48,790 bases of DNA from Curvibacter gracilis ATCC BAA-807 (GCF_000518645.1 NZ_JADZ01000039.1:1-48790); one strand, 5' to 3'; positions 20,193 to 29,598 are shown, numbered from the stretch's first letter. Translations and numbers: made by a program. The notes: generated by a model not told the origin, from the letters alone.

Positions 20193-20585
20193 TCAGGCCA
20201 CGCCTTGGGCCTGCACCGCCGTGCCCTCGCAGTGCCCCCAGTGCTGAGGCGGCACCTCGCGCACGATCACGCCGCTGCCCACCGCCAGCGGCTCGCCCCG
20301 GCCGAGTTGGCGCTGCAGGGCCTTCAGGGCCTGGGTGATGAACTCGGTCTTCTGCCCGTCGCCCGCCTGGCCGGCAGGCAGGCTGATGTGCAACTGGGCG
20401 GCAGGCCGGTCCACGGGCTGTGCGGCCACATACCAGCGCGCTGCGGGCAGGTCGTCAATCAGAACCACGACCGTCTCCCGGGCTGCGCCCAGCCAGCGCT
20501 CGGCCAGATCGGTCAGGGCCTGGGCCAGCAGGGGGTAACGCTCGGGGTTTTGCAAGGGTGCCACCTGAAGGTGCATGGAAGTCAT
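20193..20585 (-). CDS. Tautomerase-superfamily-like protein without the catalytic N-terminal Pro
   Basis: A 130-residue protein resembling proteobacterial tautomerase-family (4-oxalocrotonate tautomerase fold) proteins. Evidence is the strand-helix unit MHLQVAPLQNPERYPLLAQA, VVVLIDDLPAARWYVA, AAQLHISLPAG and the second half ending VIVREVPPQHWGH. Tautomerases use Pro-1 exposed after Met removal. Neither possible start (MTS... or MHL...) supplies Pro at position 2, so it may be inactive or act differently. It is divergently paired with the LysR gene at 20763 and separated from it by an LTTR-type box. It is convergent with thiL. Confidence 0.65.
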   Translation of the reverse strand: MTSMHLQVAPLQNPERYPLLAQALTDLAERWLGAARETVVVLIDDLPAARWYVAAQPVDRPAAQLHISLPAGQAGDGQKTEFITQALKALQRQLGRGEPLAVGSGVIVREVPPQHWGHCEGTAVQAQGVA

Positions 20586-20684
20586 GGCTTGTCTCTTTCG
20601 GCGCGCAAGCGCTGATGCGGATGAATTTGAAGACCGACTTTAGGGAGCCCGGGGCGCCAGCGAAACAGCAGCCCGGGCAAACCG

Positions 20685-20705
20685 GTGTTGCAAACCCTGC
20701 AACAC
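20685..20705. promoter_or_regulatory. LysR-type operator (perfect 8-bp inverted repeat)
   Basis: GTGTTGCA-N5-TGCAACAC is a perfect dyad containing T-N11-A (20689 and 20701), the classical LysR-regulator recognition form. It lies 58 nt before the LysR GTG start and 100 nt before the divergent tautomerase-like gene, exactly where an autoregulatory and target operator is expected. Confidence 0.65.
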
Positions 20706-20749
20706 GCACGGCGTCTGCCAGCACGGCGCGGGCATGACAAAGCCCCGGC

Positions 20750-20755
20750 TAACAT
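20750..20755 (+). promoter_or_regulatory. -10 box for a leaderless LysR transcript
   Basis: TAACAT ends 7 nt before the GTG start of the LysR gene, implying transcription begins at or next to the start codon. Confidence 0.45.
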
Positions 20756-20762
20756 CGGAGCC

Positions 20763-21674
20763 GTGAAAGATCTGGACTTTGATGACATGGCCCTGTTCGT
20801 GCGCGTGGCAACACGTGGCACGCTGTCGGCCGTGGCGCGCGAACGCAACGTGCCGGTCAGCCAGGTGTCCCGCTCGCTCAGCCGCATCGAAAAACAGTGC
20901 GGCGTGCGCCTGGTGCAACGCTCCACACAGGGGCTGTCGCTGACCACCGAAGGGCAGACCTTCCTGGGCTACTGCCAGCGCATCACCGGCACCCTGGAAG
21001 AGCTCGAGGCCGAATTCGCCCACCAGACGCGCGAGGTCAGCGGCACGGTGCAAGTGGCGGTGAGCCCGGCACTGGGCCATTTCATCATCGTGCCCAGCCT
21101 GGCCGGCTTGTACGAGCGCCACCCGCGCCTGCAGATCGAGCTGCACTCCGACGACCGCCTGATCGACATGGCGCTCGAGGGCGTGGACCTGACGCTGCGC
21201 AGCGGCGCCCCGCACACCGAGTCGATGATGGCGCGCCAGATCGGTCACCACGGCCGTGCGCTGTACGCCAGCCCGGCCTACCTGGCCCGCTTTGGCACCC
21301 CCACCCACCCCGATGAGCTGCTGAGCCACCGCCTGATCACCAACAGCGCGGCCCAGCACCTGAACCGCTGGCCCTTCATCCTCGACGGCGCCCCGATCGA
21401 GCGGCCGGTGCAGGGCCACTACCGCGCCAACTCCACCGGCATCATGATGACCATGGTGCTCAATGACCTGGGCATCTGCCGCTGCAACACCTTGATCGCC
21501 GCCCCCCTGGTGGCCCAGGGCAAGCTGCTGCCCGTGCTGGAAAAATGGGTGGATGTGCAGAATTTCCCCATCTATGCCCTGCTGATGCCGCAGCGCCACC
21601 ACCTGCCCAAGATCCAGGCCTGCCTGAACTACTGGAGCCAGTGGTTTCAGACCCTGTTGCCACCCCAGCCCTGA
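20763..21674 (+). CDS. LysR-family transcriptional regulator
   Basis: A 303-residue regulator with an N-terminal winged helix-turn-helix: DDMALFVRVATRGTLSAVAR, then VPVSQVSRSLSRIEKQCGVRL and the wing RSTQGLSLTTEG. A substrate-binding domain with HFIIVPSLAGLYERHPRLQIEL and DLTLRSG follows. The start is GTG 20763; ATG 20787 is possible but trims the domain edge. It is paired divergently with the tautomerase-like gene, with a T-N11-A dyad between them. The pair sits between thiL and pgpA, genes that are usually adjacent, suggesting insertion of this module. The inducer is unknown. Confidence 0.92.
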   Translation: MKDLDFDDMALFVRVATRGTLSAVARERNVPVSQVSRSLSRIEKQCGVRLVQRSTQGLSLTTEGQTFLGYCQRITGTLEELEAEFAHQTREVSGTVQVAVSPALGHFIIVPSLAGLYERHPRLQIELHSDDRLIDMALEGVDLTLRSGAPHTESMMARQIGHHGRALYASPAYLARFGTPTHPDELLSHRLITNSAAQHLNRWPFILDGAPIERPVQGHYRANSTGIMMTMVLNDLGICRCNTLIAAPLVAQGKLLPVLEKWVDVQNFPIYALLMPQRHHLPKIQACLNYWSQWFQTLLPPQP

Positions 21675-21721
21675 AACGCCCCGACCTCTTCGAGACCCGC
21701 ACCGACTCGCTCCACTGCGCC

Positions 21722-22273
21722 ATGAATACATCCCATCCCAATCAACAGGCCTGGCAAGCGCCTGACCCCGGCGCCGCCGTGCGCCCCACGGCCCGCTTCA
21801 TGGGGTCGCACCCGGCCCACATCATTGCGCTCGGTCTGGGCTCAGGCCTGAGCCCGGTGGCCCCGGGCACGGTGGGCACGCTGTGGGCCTGGGCGGCCTA
21901 CCTGCTGCTGCAGCTGTGGCTCACGCCGGGGCAGATCGGGGTGCTGATCGCCGTGTCCACCGTGGTGGGCTGGTGGGCCTGCACCGTCACGGCGCGCCAT
22001 CTCAACACCCTGGACCCCGGCAACATCGTGTGGGACGAGGTGGTGGCCTTCTGGCTGGTGCTGTGGTTGGTCATGCCCACCGGCCTGGTCGGGCAATTGG
22101 TGGCCTTCGCCCTGTTCCGCTTCTTTGATGCCGCCAAGCCCGGCCCGGTGGGCTGGGCCGACAATCTGTGGCATGGCTTCGGGCCCAAAGGGGGCTTCGG
22201 CATCCTGTTCGATGATCTGGTGGCGGCGTTCTGCACCCTGTTGGTCATCGCCCTCTGGAGGTTTTTTGCATGA
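21722..22273 (+). CDS. pgpA: Phosphatidylglycerophosphatase A
   Basis: Dephosphorylates phosphatidylglycerol phosphate in the inner membrane to make phosphatidylglycerol. The 183-residue protein has the PgpA signatures GLGSGLSPVAPGTVGTLWA, DPGNIVWDEVVAFW (with the metal-binding Asp/Glu), FFDAAKPGPVGWAD and GFGILFDDLVAA, with several membrane helices between. Start ATG 21722 is the only sensible one. The stop overlaps the next gene as ATGA. Confidence 0.95.
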   Translation: MNTSHPNQQAWQAPDPGAAVRPTARFMGSHPAHIIALGLGSGLSPVAPGTVGTLWAWAAYLLLQLWLTPGQIGVLIAVSTVVGWWACTVTARHLNTLDPGNIVWDEVVAFWLVLWLVMPTGLVGQLVAFALFRFFDAAKPGPVGWADNLWHGFGPKGGFGILFDDLVAAFCTLLVIALWRFFA

Positions 22274-22776
22274 CACCGCCGATCACTTTCAACCACGAGG
22301 CCGCCACCGCGGCGCTGGCCCAAATCCTGCGCCAGCAGGGCCTGAAGCTGGCCACTGCCGAAAGCTGCACCGGCGGCCTGATCGCGGCGGCCTGCACCGA
22401 GCTGGCCGGCTCCAGCGACTGGTTCGAGCGCGGGATGGTGAGCTACTCGAACGAGGCCAAGACCGAACTGCTGGACGTGCCCGAGGCGCTGATCACCCAG
22501 CACGGGGCCGTCAGCGAGCCCGTGGCCCGGGCCATGGCCGAAGGGGCTCTGCGCCATGGCAGGGCCCAGGTATCGGTGGCCGTGACCGGTGTGGCCGGCC
22601 CCAGCGGCGGCAGCGCGGCCAAACCGGTGGGCACGGTGTGGTTCGGCTTTTCAGTGCACGGCCAGACCCACAGCGAGGTTCAGCGCTTTGATGGCGACCG
22701 GGCGGCGGTGCGGCAGGCCACGGTGGCCCATGCCTTGCAGCGCCTGCTGGAATTGCTGGGCGCCCACAGCGGCTGA
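22270..22776 (+). CDS. pncC: Nicotinamide-nucleotide amidohydrolase (CinA C-terminal domain)
   Basis: Deamidates nicotinamide mononucleotide to nicotinate mononucleotide in the pyridine nucleotide salvage cycle. The 168-residue protein is the stand-alone CinA C-terminal domain, with LATAESCTGGLIAAACTEL, SYSNEAKTELLDVP, GAVSEPVARAMAEGA and AVTGVAGPSGGSAAKPVGTVW. It starts with ATGA overlap on pgpA and a GGAGG Shine-Dalgarno inside pgpA, so the two are translationally coupled. Confidence 0.95.
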   Translation: MTPPITFNHEAATAALAQILRQQGLKLATAESCTGGLIAAACTELAGSSDWFERGMVSYSNEAKTELLDVPEALITQHGAVSEPVARAMAEGALRHGRAQVSVAVTGVAGPSGGSAAKPVGTVWFGFSVHGQTHSEVQRFDGDRAAVRQATVAHALQRLLELLGAHSG

Positions 22777-22797
22777 GCCGCTGCGCGCCTTCAGGGC

Positions 22798-23802
22798 TCA
22801 GGCCGCCAGGGCCTCAGGCGCCTCCGCCAGGGGCAAGCGCATCGTCACCAACGACTGGCGCACGGCCAGCTCGAAGGGCGTGCGGGGTTCCGCCCCCAGC
22901 CGCTGCACCAGCCGGCTGTTGTCCAGGCGGTGCGGGGTGCTGAACAGGTAGCTGGTCTGGGCGATCGTGGCCAGGGTGGCCGAGGCCAGGCCGAACAGGC
23001 GAAAGAACCACACCGGCACGCGACGCACCGTCAGGGCCTGCCCAGGCTGCAACCAGCCCTGCTCCTGCGCCACCTGGCTGAGCACCGCCAGCCACTGGCG
23101 GGCGCTGACCTGGTGCCCGGCAAAATGGAAGGTTTCGAAAGGCGCCAGATCGTTGCGCTCGGCCAGCATCACCAGGGTCCGGGCCAGATCGGGCAGGTAG
23201 GCCCAGGGGGTGCTCACGTCCAGGTCGCCCATCCACGAGGCCTTTCCCCGCGGCAGTTGCGGGGCCACCATCTTGTCCAGGAAAGTGCCCTCGCTGGCAC
23301 CGAAGAAGTTGCCGGCCCGCAGCACCACGGCCCGCATCGCGCCGCCCGAGTCTTTGACCGCCTGGGCCATCTGCTGCTCCAGGGCGACACGGATGCGCCC
23401 CAGCTCATGCCGGGGGCGCTGCGGGGTGCTTTCCTGCAACACGGCCGGCATGTCTTCACCGTAGTTGTAGACATTGCCCGGCAGCATGAGCGTGGCGCGC
23501 AACTCGGTCGCCAGCGCCAACGCCGCGGCCATCAGGCGCGGCGCCTGCTCACGCCAGGCAGCCACGGTGTAGGCCGGGTTCAGGGCATGCACCACCACCC
23601 GGGCGCCGCGGGCCGCTGCGGTCAGGCCTGCCGTGTCCTGCAGATCGTGGGCCAACCATTGCACCCCGGGCACGACAGGCGCGGTGGCGCCGGGTCGGAT
23701 CTGCCCCAAGACGCGCCAACCGGCCTGGGCAAAGGCGCGGGCTGCGGCCAGGCCCAGGCGCCCACGGGCGCCCAGGATGAGAACAGTGGAAGGACGGGTC
23801 AT
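22798..23802 (-). CDS. NAD(P)-dependent extended SDR / epimerase-like protein
   Basis: A 334-residue Rossmann protein with the nucleotide-binding motif LILGARGRLGLAAARAF at the N-terminus. Further features are VVVHALNP, LMLPGNVYNYGED (Tyr in the active-site region) and VVLRAGNFFG. It is related to NAD-dependent epimerases/dehydratases and atypical SDRs. ATG 23802 has a nearby GGAG site and is better than an upstream in-frame start at 23865. It is divergently paired with the LysR gene at 23897, which probably regulates it. The substrate is not predictable. Confidence 0.85.
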   Translation of the reverse strand: MTRPSTVLILGARGRLGLAAARAFAQAGWRVLGQIRPGATAPVVPGVQWLAHDLQDTAGLTAAARGARVVVHALNPAYTVAAWREQAPRLMAAALALATELRATLMLPGNVYNYGEDMPAVLQESTPQRPRHELGRIRVALEQQMAQAVKDSGGAMRAVVLRAGNFFGASEGTFLDKMVAPQLPRGKASWMGDLDVSTPWAYLPDLARTLVMLAERNDLAPFETFHFAGHQVSARQWLAVLSQVAQEQGWLQPGQALTVRRVPVWFFRLFGLASATLATIAQTSYLFSTPHRLDNSRLVQRLGAEPRTPFELAVRQSLVTMRLPLAEAPEALAA

Positions 23803-23896
23803 GTGAACGCTCCAGAAACGATGAGGGAATGGAGCGATTGTTGAAAACCCCAGGAGATCACACAATTGCCTATCGATTCATAACAGGAATTCAATT

Positions 23897-24781
23897 TTGA
23901 ATACCTCCTTCGACTGGGGCCTGGTGCGCTCCTTCCTCGCGGCCCTGGAGCACGGCAGCCTGCTGGGTGCGGCTCGGGCGCTTCAGGCCAGCCAGCCGAC
24001 CCTGGGGCGGCACATTGCCGAGTTGGAGTCGCAGCTGGGGGTGCTGCTGTTTGAGCGCACCGGGCGCGGCCTGCGCCCCACCGAGGCGGCACGGCAACTG
24101 GCGGAGTCCGCCCGGCTGATGGAAGCCGGAGCCCACCAGTTGGCACGGGCAGCCTCACGCACCGACGAGATGATCTCGGGAACGGTGCGCATCACGGCCA
24201 GCCAGCCGGTGGCCTGCTACCTGTTGCCACCCGTGCTGGCGCGCCTGAGGCAGCAACACCCCGGGATCCAGGTGGAACTGGTGTCCAGCAACGAGGTGTC
24301 CAACCTGTTGCGGCGCGAGGCCGACATCGCGCTGCGCATGGTGCGCCCCGACCAGGGCAGCCTGGTGGCCCAGTTGATTGGCGAGGTGCCCTTGTGTGCC
24401 TGCGCCAGCCAAGGCTACCTGCAGCGGCGTGGCACGCCCTTGGAGCCCGCCGATCTGCTCGGCCACGAGTTGATCGGGAGCGACCGGCAGGATCTGCTGC
24501 TCAAGGGCTTTGCGGCCATGGGCTACCCGGTGACACCGGCGCATTTCGCGTTCCGCACCGATGACCTGATCGCCACTTGGGAGGCTGTGCGCGCGGGCCT
24601 GGGCATCGGCTTCACGGCGCAGTACCTGCTGCGCCAGGACGCGCGGGTGCAGCGGGTGCTGCCGCAATTGCCGATTCCTGCGCTGCCCATGTGGCTGGCC
24701 GTTCACCAAGAGATCCGCACCAGCCGTCGCATCCGGACGGTGTACGATTTCCTTGCCGCCGAGATGCCCGGGCAGTTCTGA
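23897..24781 (+). CDS. LysR-family transcriptional regulator
   Basis: A 294-residue regulator with the DNA-binding segment WGLVRSFLAALEHGSLLGAAR, then QASQPTLGRHIAELESQLGV and ERTGRGLRPTEAA. The substrate-binding domain includes TASQPVACYLLPPVLARL and the C-terminal VRAGLGIGFTAQYLL. The start is TTG 23897 with AGGA upstream. It is divergent from the SDR gene (94 nt between starts), the usual layout for a LysR regulator and its target. Its stop is 40 nt before the NTF2-like gene, which may be co-transcribed. Confidence 0.92.
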   Translation: MNTSFDWGLVRSFLAALEHGSLLGAARALQASQPTLGRHIAELESQLGVLLFERTGRGLRPTEAARQLAESARLMEAGAHQLARAASRTDEMISGTVRITASQPVACYLLPPVLARLRQQHPGIQVELVSSNEVSNLLRREADIALRMVRPDQGSLVAQLIGEVPLCACASQGYLQRRGTPLEPADLLGHELIGSDRQDLLLKGFAAMGYPVTPAHFAFRTDDLIATWEAVRAGLGIGFTAQYLLRQDARVQRVLPQLPIPALPMWLAVHQEIRTSRRIRTVYDFLAAEMPGQF

Positions 24782-24821
24782 TGCCGCGCCAGCCTTCGGC
24801 CTACCCACAGGAAACCGCACC

Positions 24822-25304
24822 ATGACCCACCGCAACGCCGAGACGCTGCAGCGCTTCTACACGGCCTTCAGCCAGTTGGACCACGCCACCATGGCGCAGT
24901 GCTATGCGCCGGATGCCCGCTTTGACGACGAAGCGTTTTCCTTGCAGGGCCAGGCCCAGATCGCGGGCATGTGGCGCATGCTGTGCAGTGCCGCCCAAAA
25001 GAGCAAGCCCGGGGCCTGGCGGATCGAATTCAGCGACGTCCAGGCCGATGACCAGGGCGGCCAGGCCCATTGGGAGGCGCACTACGTGTTCAGCGCCACC
25101 GGCCGCCCGGTGCACAACATCATCGACGCGCGCTTCACCTTCACCCCGGAGGGCTTGATCGCCAGCCACCGCGACCGCTTCGGGTTCTGGCGCTGGGCGC
25201 GCCAGGCCCTGGGGCTGCCGGGCCTGCTGCTGGGCTGGTCGCCCTCACTCAAGCGCAAGGTGCGCAGCACGGCAGCAGCCAACCTCAAGAAGTTTCTGGG
25301 CTGA
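24822..25304 (+). CDS. SnoaL/NTF2-like protein
   Basis: A 160-residue protein with the NTF2-like cone-fold pattern: AETLQRFYTAFSQLDHATMAQCYAPDARFDDEAF, a GMWRMLCSA helix, HWEAHYVF and a FTFTPEGLIASHRDRFGFWRW strand pair. A basic C-terminal tail (SLKRKVRSTAAANLKKF) follows. Proteins of this fold range from isomerases and polyketide cyclases to non-catalytic ligand binders; this one cannot be assigned. It is probably in a transcript with the LysR gene before it. Confidence 0.82.
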   Translation: MTHRNAETLQRFYTAFSQLDHATMAQCYAPDARFDDEAFSLQGQAQIAGMWRMLCSAAQKSKPGAWRIEFSDVQADDQGGQAHWEAHYVFSATGRPVHNIIDARFTFTPEGLIASHRDRFGFWRWARQALGLPGLLLGWSPSLKRKVRSTAAANLKKFLG

Positions 25305-25348
25305 GCCCGAGACGGGCCGACCTGACCGGCTCCGTCATGCGACGGTGC

Positions 25349-26206
<858 letters not shown>

Positions 26207-26275
26207 GTCGGGGGGCGTCAAGACGCATCAGGATGAACAGAGCGGGCGGCGCCCGAATCCTCGGCGACAGACCGT

Positions 26276-26281
26276 ATGATC
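26276..26281 (+). promoter_or_regulatory. Possible -10 box of the glutamate-synthase-like gene
   Basis: TATGAT lies about 95 nt before the ATG at 26376 in the divergent intergenic region. No convincing -35 is visible, so this is a weak call. Confidence 0.3.
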
Positions 26282-26375
26282 GGTCGGCCAAGGGGCCGGG
26301 ACAAAACACCGCGTTGGTGCAGCAGTTTACCGGCCCTGCCCTCCGGGCACGCGCCAAACCCGTTCAGGAGCCTCC

Positions 26376-27992
26376 ATGCTGAAGCAGCTCAACGCCATCT
26401 ACCCCGTGCGCTACACCGCCTTCGCTCTGTGCGCAGGGGCCCTGGCCCTGAGCCTGTTCGCCTGGCAACAGCAGGCCCTGGGTCCCGAGTGGGCCGTGCT
26501 GTCGGGGGCCCTGTTTGCCCTGGGGGTGTACGACCTGCTGCAGCAACGGCATTCGGTGCTGCGCAACTACCCTGTGATCGGCCATCTGCGCTTTGTGCTG
26601 GAGTACATCCGGCCCGAGATCCGCCAGTACTTCATCGAAAGCGACAACGAGGCCAGCCCCTTCTCCCGCGCCCAGCGCACCCTGGTGTACCAGCGCGCCA
26701 AGGGCGACCCCGACAACCGGCCGTTCGGCACCCTGCTCGACGTGGGCCAGCGCGGCTACGAATGGATCAACCACTCGGTGGCCCCCACCGAACTGCCCAG
26801 CCACGACTTCCGCATCACCATCGGGCCCAACACCGCCCAACCCTACAGCGCCAGCGTGTTCAACATCTCGGCCATGAGTTTTGGCGCCCTGTCGGCCAAC
26901 GCCATCCTGGCGCTCAACCTGGGGGCCAAGCAGGGGGGCTTTGCCCACGACACCGGCGAAGGCTCGATCTCGCAACACCACCGGGTGCACGGCGGCGACC
27001 TGATCTGGGAGATCGGCTCGGGCTATTTCGGCTGCCGCCACCCCGACGGCAGCTTCAATGCCGAGCGTTTCGCCGAGAACGCACGCAGCCCCCAGGTGCG
27101 CATGATCGAACTGAAGATGAGCCAGGGCGCCAAGCCCGGCCACGGCGGCGTCCTGCCCGGCCCCAAGGTCACGGCCGAGATCGCCGAGGCCCGGGGCGTA
27201 CCGCAGGGCGAGGCCTGCATCTCGCCATCGGCCCACACGGCGTTCTCGACGCCCGTCGAGATGATGCACTTCATCGCCCGCCTGCGTGAGCTCAGTGGCG
27301 GCAAGCCCACGGGCTTCAAGCTGTGCATCGGCCACCCCTGGGAGTGGTTTGCCATGGTCAAGGCCATGCTGGAGACCGGCATCACCCCCGACTTCATCGT
27401 GGTCGATGGGGCCGAAGGCGGCACGGGCGCCGCACCGGTGGAATTCAGCGACCACGTGGGCACGCCCTTGCAAGAGGGGCTGCTGCTGGTGCACAACACG
27501 CTCAAGGGCGTGAATCTGCGCGATCGCATCCGCCTGGGTTGTGCGGGCAAGGTGGTCACGGCCTTCGATGTGGCGCGCATGATGGCGCTGGGCGCCGACT
27601 GGTGCAACTCGGCCCGGGGCTTCATGATGGCGCTGGGCTGCATCCAGGCCCAGACCTGCCATTCGGGCCAATGCCCCACCGGCGTGACCACCCAGGACCC
27701 GCTGCGCCAACAGGCCTTGGTGGTGCCCGACAAGGCCACCCGGGTGAAGAACCTGCACCACAGCACCTTGCACGCCCTGAAGGAGTTGATCCAGGCCGCC
27801 GGCCTGCACCACCCGAACGACATCACCGCCCACCACATTGTTCGCCGGGTGTCGGACACCGAGGTGCGCCTGCTGAGCCAGTTGGTGATGCAGGTGCCCA
27901 CCGGTGCCTTGCTGGGCCCGATCGAGGGCCTGCCGAACCTGTTCCGCGAATATTGGCCCCTGGCCCAGGCAAACAGCTTTTCGCCGCCCTAG
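26376..27992 (+). CDS. FMN-binding glutamate-synthase-family protein
   Basis: A 538-residue protein resembling the synthase (FMN) domain of glutamate synthase without the amidotransferase part. An N-terminal membrane segment (about 12-52) is followed by the TIM barrel: ISAMSFGALSANAILALN, GSISQHHRVHGGDLIWEIG, MSQGAKPGHGGVLPG, DFIVVDGAEGGTGAAPVEF, and the Cys cluster GCIQAQTCHSGQCPTGVTTQ that binds an iron-sulfur cluster in true GltB. It starts with a CAGGAG Shine-Dalgarno. These stand-alone membrane-linked versions are common in proteobacteria, but the reaction and electron partner are unclear. Confidence 0.93.
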   Translation: MLKQLNAIYPVRYTAFALCAGALALSLFAWQQQALGPEWAVLSGALFALGVYDLLQQRHSVLRNYPVIGHLRFVLEYIRPEIRQYFIESDNEASPFSRAQRTLVYQRAKGDPDNRPFGTLLDVGQRGYEWINHSVAPTELPSHDFRITIGPNTAQPYSASVFNISAMSFGALSANAILALNLGAKQGGFAHDTGEGSISQHHRVHGGDLIWEIGSGYFGCRHPDGSFNAERFAENARSPQVRMIELKMSQGAKPGHGGVLPGPKVTAEIAEARGVPQGEACISPSAHTAFSTPVEMMHFIARLRELSGGKPTGFKLCIGHPWEWFAMVKAMLETGITPDFIVVDGAEGGTGAAPVEFSDHVGTPLQEGLLLVHNTLKGVNLRDRIRLGCAGKVVTAFDVARMMALGADWCNSARGFMMALGCIQAQTCHSGQCPTGVTTQDPLRQQALVVPDKATRVKNLHHSTLHALKELIQAAGLHHPNDITAHHIVRRVSDTEVRLLSQLVMQVPTGALLGPIEGLPNLFREYWPLAQANSFSPP

Positions 27993-27996
27993 GCCG

Positions 27997-28815
27997 TCAC
28001 GCGTAGCGCGGCTGCCGGTCGGCGGCGCATTCGGCCAGCAGGCTCAGCAAGGCCTCGACCGGCGGGTTGCGGCGCCACACCTGATGGCTGTGCAGGCGCA
28101 CAAAGACACCGCGCCAGGCGCTCAGGTTCTGCAACTCGACGCCGCGGTACTGCAGGCGCACCCAGTTGCCTTCCTCCAACTGCCCGATGTACTCCGAGAA
28201 CAGGGTGCGCGAGACCCCACACAGGCGCGCAATCATCTGTTGCGACAAGGGCAGCATGAGGCTGTCGTCCTCGGGCGGGGGGGGTGACGCGGAGGCTTCA
28301 GCCGCCAGGCACAGGCCCTCGGCGCACAAGGCAAGGCCACCGATCACCCGCAGGGCCGAATTGCTGCATTTGTTGACGATCAACTGGTTGTTCTGCTGCC
28401 GGATCTGGGAGGACAGCTCGCCCAGCAGGTGCTGCGCAAAGCCGGCATCGCTGCGCACCAGGGCCAGGTAGGCCGAGGCCGGCAGGGTCAGCAGCTCCAC
28501 GTCGGTGACGGCCAGGTAGTCGACCTGGGCCTTGCCGTCGCCGAGCAGATCGTGCTTGGCGAAACAGCTGTTGCGGCTGTGCAAGGTCAGCGGGTAGCTC
28601 AGGCCCTGGTCCATGGTGACCTGCTCGGCCACCATGCCTTCAATGATGTGGTGCCAATGGGTGATGGGGGCGCCTGTGCGCCAGATCAGGTCGCCCGCCT
28701 TGCGGGAAATGACGCGGCTTTGCTTGCCCGCTTCAAATGCGGCAGAGGCGCTCACCCCCATGCTCGAATAGACCTGGAGCGTGAAGTCACGCATGCGTTG
28801 GGTGGCGTCAAACAT
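27997..28815 (-). CDS. Crp/Fnr-family transcriptional regulator
   Basis: A 272-residue regulator with an N-terminal cyclic-nucleotide-binding-type beta-roll (KAGDLIWRTGAPITHWHHIIEGMV) and a C-terminal Crp helix-turn-helix (LPLSQQMIARLCGVSRTLFSEYIGQLEEGNWV). No N-terminal Cys cluster as in Fnr is seen, so it is probably not an oxygen sensor of that type. ATG 28815 has AGAGG upstream; the ATG at 28839 adds eight residues. It is convergent with the glutamate-synthase-like gene. The ligand is unknown. Confidence 0.92.
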   Translation of the reverse strand: MFDATQRMRDFTLQVYSSMGVSASAAFEAGKQSRVISRKAGDLIWRTGAPITHWHHIIEGMVAEQVTMDQGLSYPLTLHSRNSCFAKHDLLGDGKAQVDYLAVTDVELLTLPASAYLALVRSDAGFAQHLLGELSSQIRQQNNQLIVNKCSNSALRVIGGLALCAEGLCLAAEASASPPPPEDDSLMLPLSQQMIARLCGVSRTLFSEYIGQLEEGNWVRLQYRGVELQNLSAWRGVFVRLHSHQVWRRNPPVEALLSLLAECAADRQPRYA

Positions 28816-29147
28816 GGGACCTCTGCGACGAAAGCCCACGCATCGGCAGTTCAGACATCAGGGCCCGGAGGGGCGGAGCTTGGCCTGCGACCAGGCAGGG
28901 TGAGGTGTTGTGATTCATTCGCAGCCTTCAGCAACTCGGTGACCGCGCGATGCACTGCGCATCGGGGCGGAGACGGTGCGTCGGCGGACGGCCCGCTACC
29001 GAGCAGGGGAGGCCCGCAACACACCAGAAACCTGATCATGAGAAAGGCCCGGGCAGCGAACTTGAATGAATGTTCAACCTTGCACAGTGAACACGTAAGA
29101 ACTGTGATGGCGTGCTGCAAAGCCCGCGCGCCGGAGGCCGTGCTGAC
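28816..29147. other. Gene-free stretch between the Crp/Fnr and PIN genes
   Basis: 332 nt with no ORF of convincing composition. It should contain the Crp/Fnr promoter. The only clear structure is TGTTCA-N11-TGAACA at 29071-29093, a 6-bp dyad about 255 nt upstream of the Crp/Fnr start that could be a regulator site. No RNA gene was recognised. Confidence 0.45.
29071..29093. promoter_or_regulatory. TGTTCA-N11-TGAACA dyad
   Basis: A perfect 6-bp inverted repeat with an 11-nt spacer in the intergenic region upstream of the Crp/Fnr gene. It is not the Crp consensus (TGTGA-N6-TCACA), and no regulator can be assigned. Confidence 0.3.
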
Positions 29148-29597
29148 TCAGACGGCGCAGGCGTCAGCCCAGGCGGGGCTGACGATCACATCGGCGCCCG
29201 CCAGACGGCGCCGCATGCAGAGCACGGCCTGGTCTTTGCTGAGCAGGGTGCAATGGCCCAGGGCCACGGCCAGGTCGATGAACTTCTGGTCATCGGCATC
29301 CTTGCAGGTCCAGGGGGCCTTGGCAGGCACTTCGATCGACTGCGCATGGCGATCGAATGCGGCCAGCACCTGCTCGGCCGTGCGGGTGTAGAAGTTCAGT
29401 CGGCGCACGATCTGCGGGTAGCCCAGCACCCGGGCCAGTTCGTCGCGCATGGCGCCTGTGGCGTGCCAATGCAGGGTGCCGGCCTCCAGGCCCGCGCGCA
29501 GCGGGGCGGTGGCCGGGTCGGCAAACACAAACAGGTCCAGCACGATGTTGGTGTCCAGCACCACCTGGCCGGCTGCCGGTGCACAGGGCTCACCCAC
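29148..29597 (-). CDS. PIN-domain putative RNase (toxin-like)
   Basis: A 149-residue PIN-domain protein. The first acidic motif is VVLDTNIVLDLFVF, the conserved middle segment is MRDELARVLGYPQI, and the CKDADDQKFIDLA motif supplies the remaining acidic residues, with LLSKDQAVL near the end. This matches the PIN_3 group often annotated as a toxin component. The GTG start at 29597 has AGGGGG 6 nt before it and follows the methyltransferase stop by 1 nt. A larger in-frame start would overlap that gene by over 100 nt. No antitoxin gene is adjacent, so a toxin role is doubtful; RNA processing together with the methyltransferase is equally possible. Confidence 0.82.
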   Translation of the reverse strand: MGEPCAPAAGQVVLDTNIVLDLFVFADPATAPLRAGLEAGTLHWHATGAMRDELARVLGYPQIVRRLNFYTRTAEQVLAAFDRHAQSIEVPAKAPWTCKDADDQKFIDLAVALGHCTLLSKDQAVLCMRRRLAGADVIVSPAWADACAV

Positions 29598-29598
29598 T

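Noticed and set aside
28851-29120. 89-codon minus-strand ORF upstream of the Crp/Fnr gene
   Set aside because: No Shine-Dalgarno, no domain, Pro/Ser/Ala-rich end; probably chance in the gap.
29148-29597. Toxin-antitoxin module
   Set aside because: No small antitoxin ORF next to the PIN gene; its neighbour is an rRNA methyltransferase.
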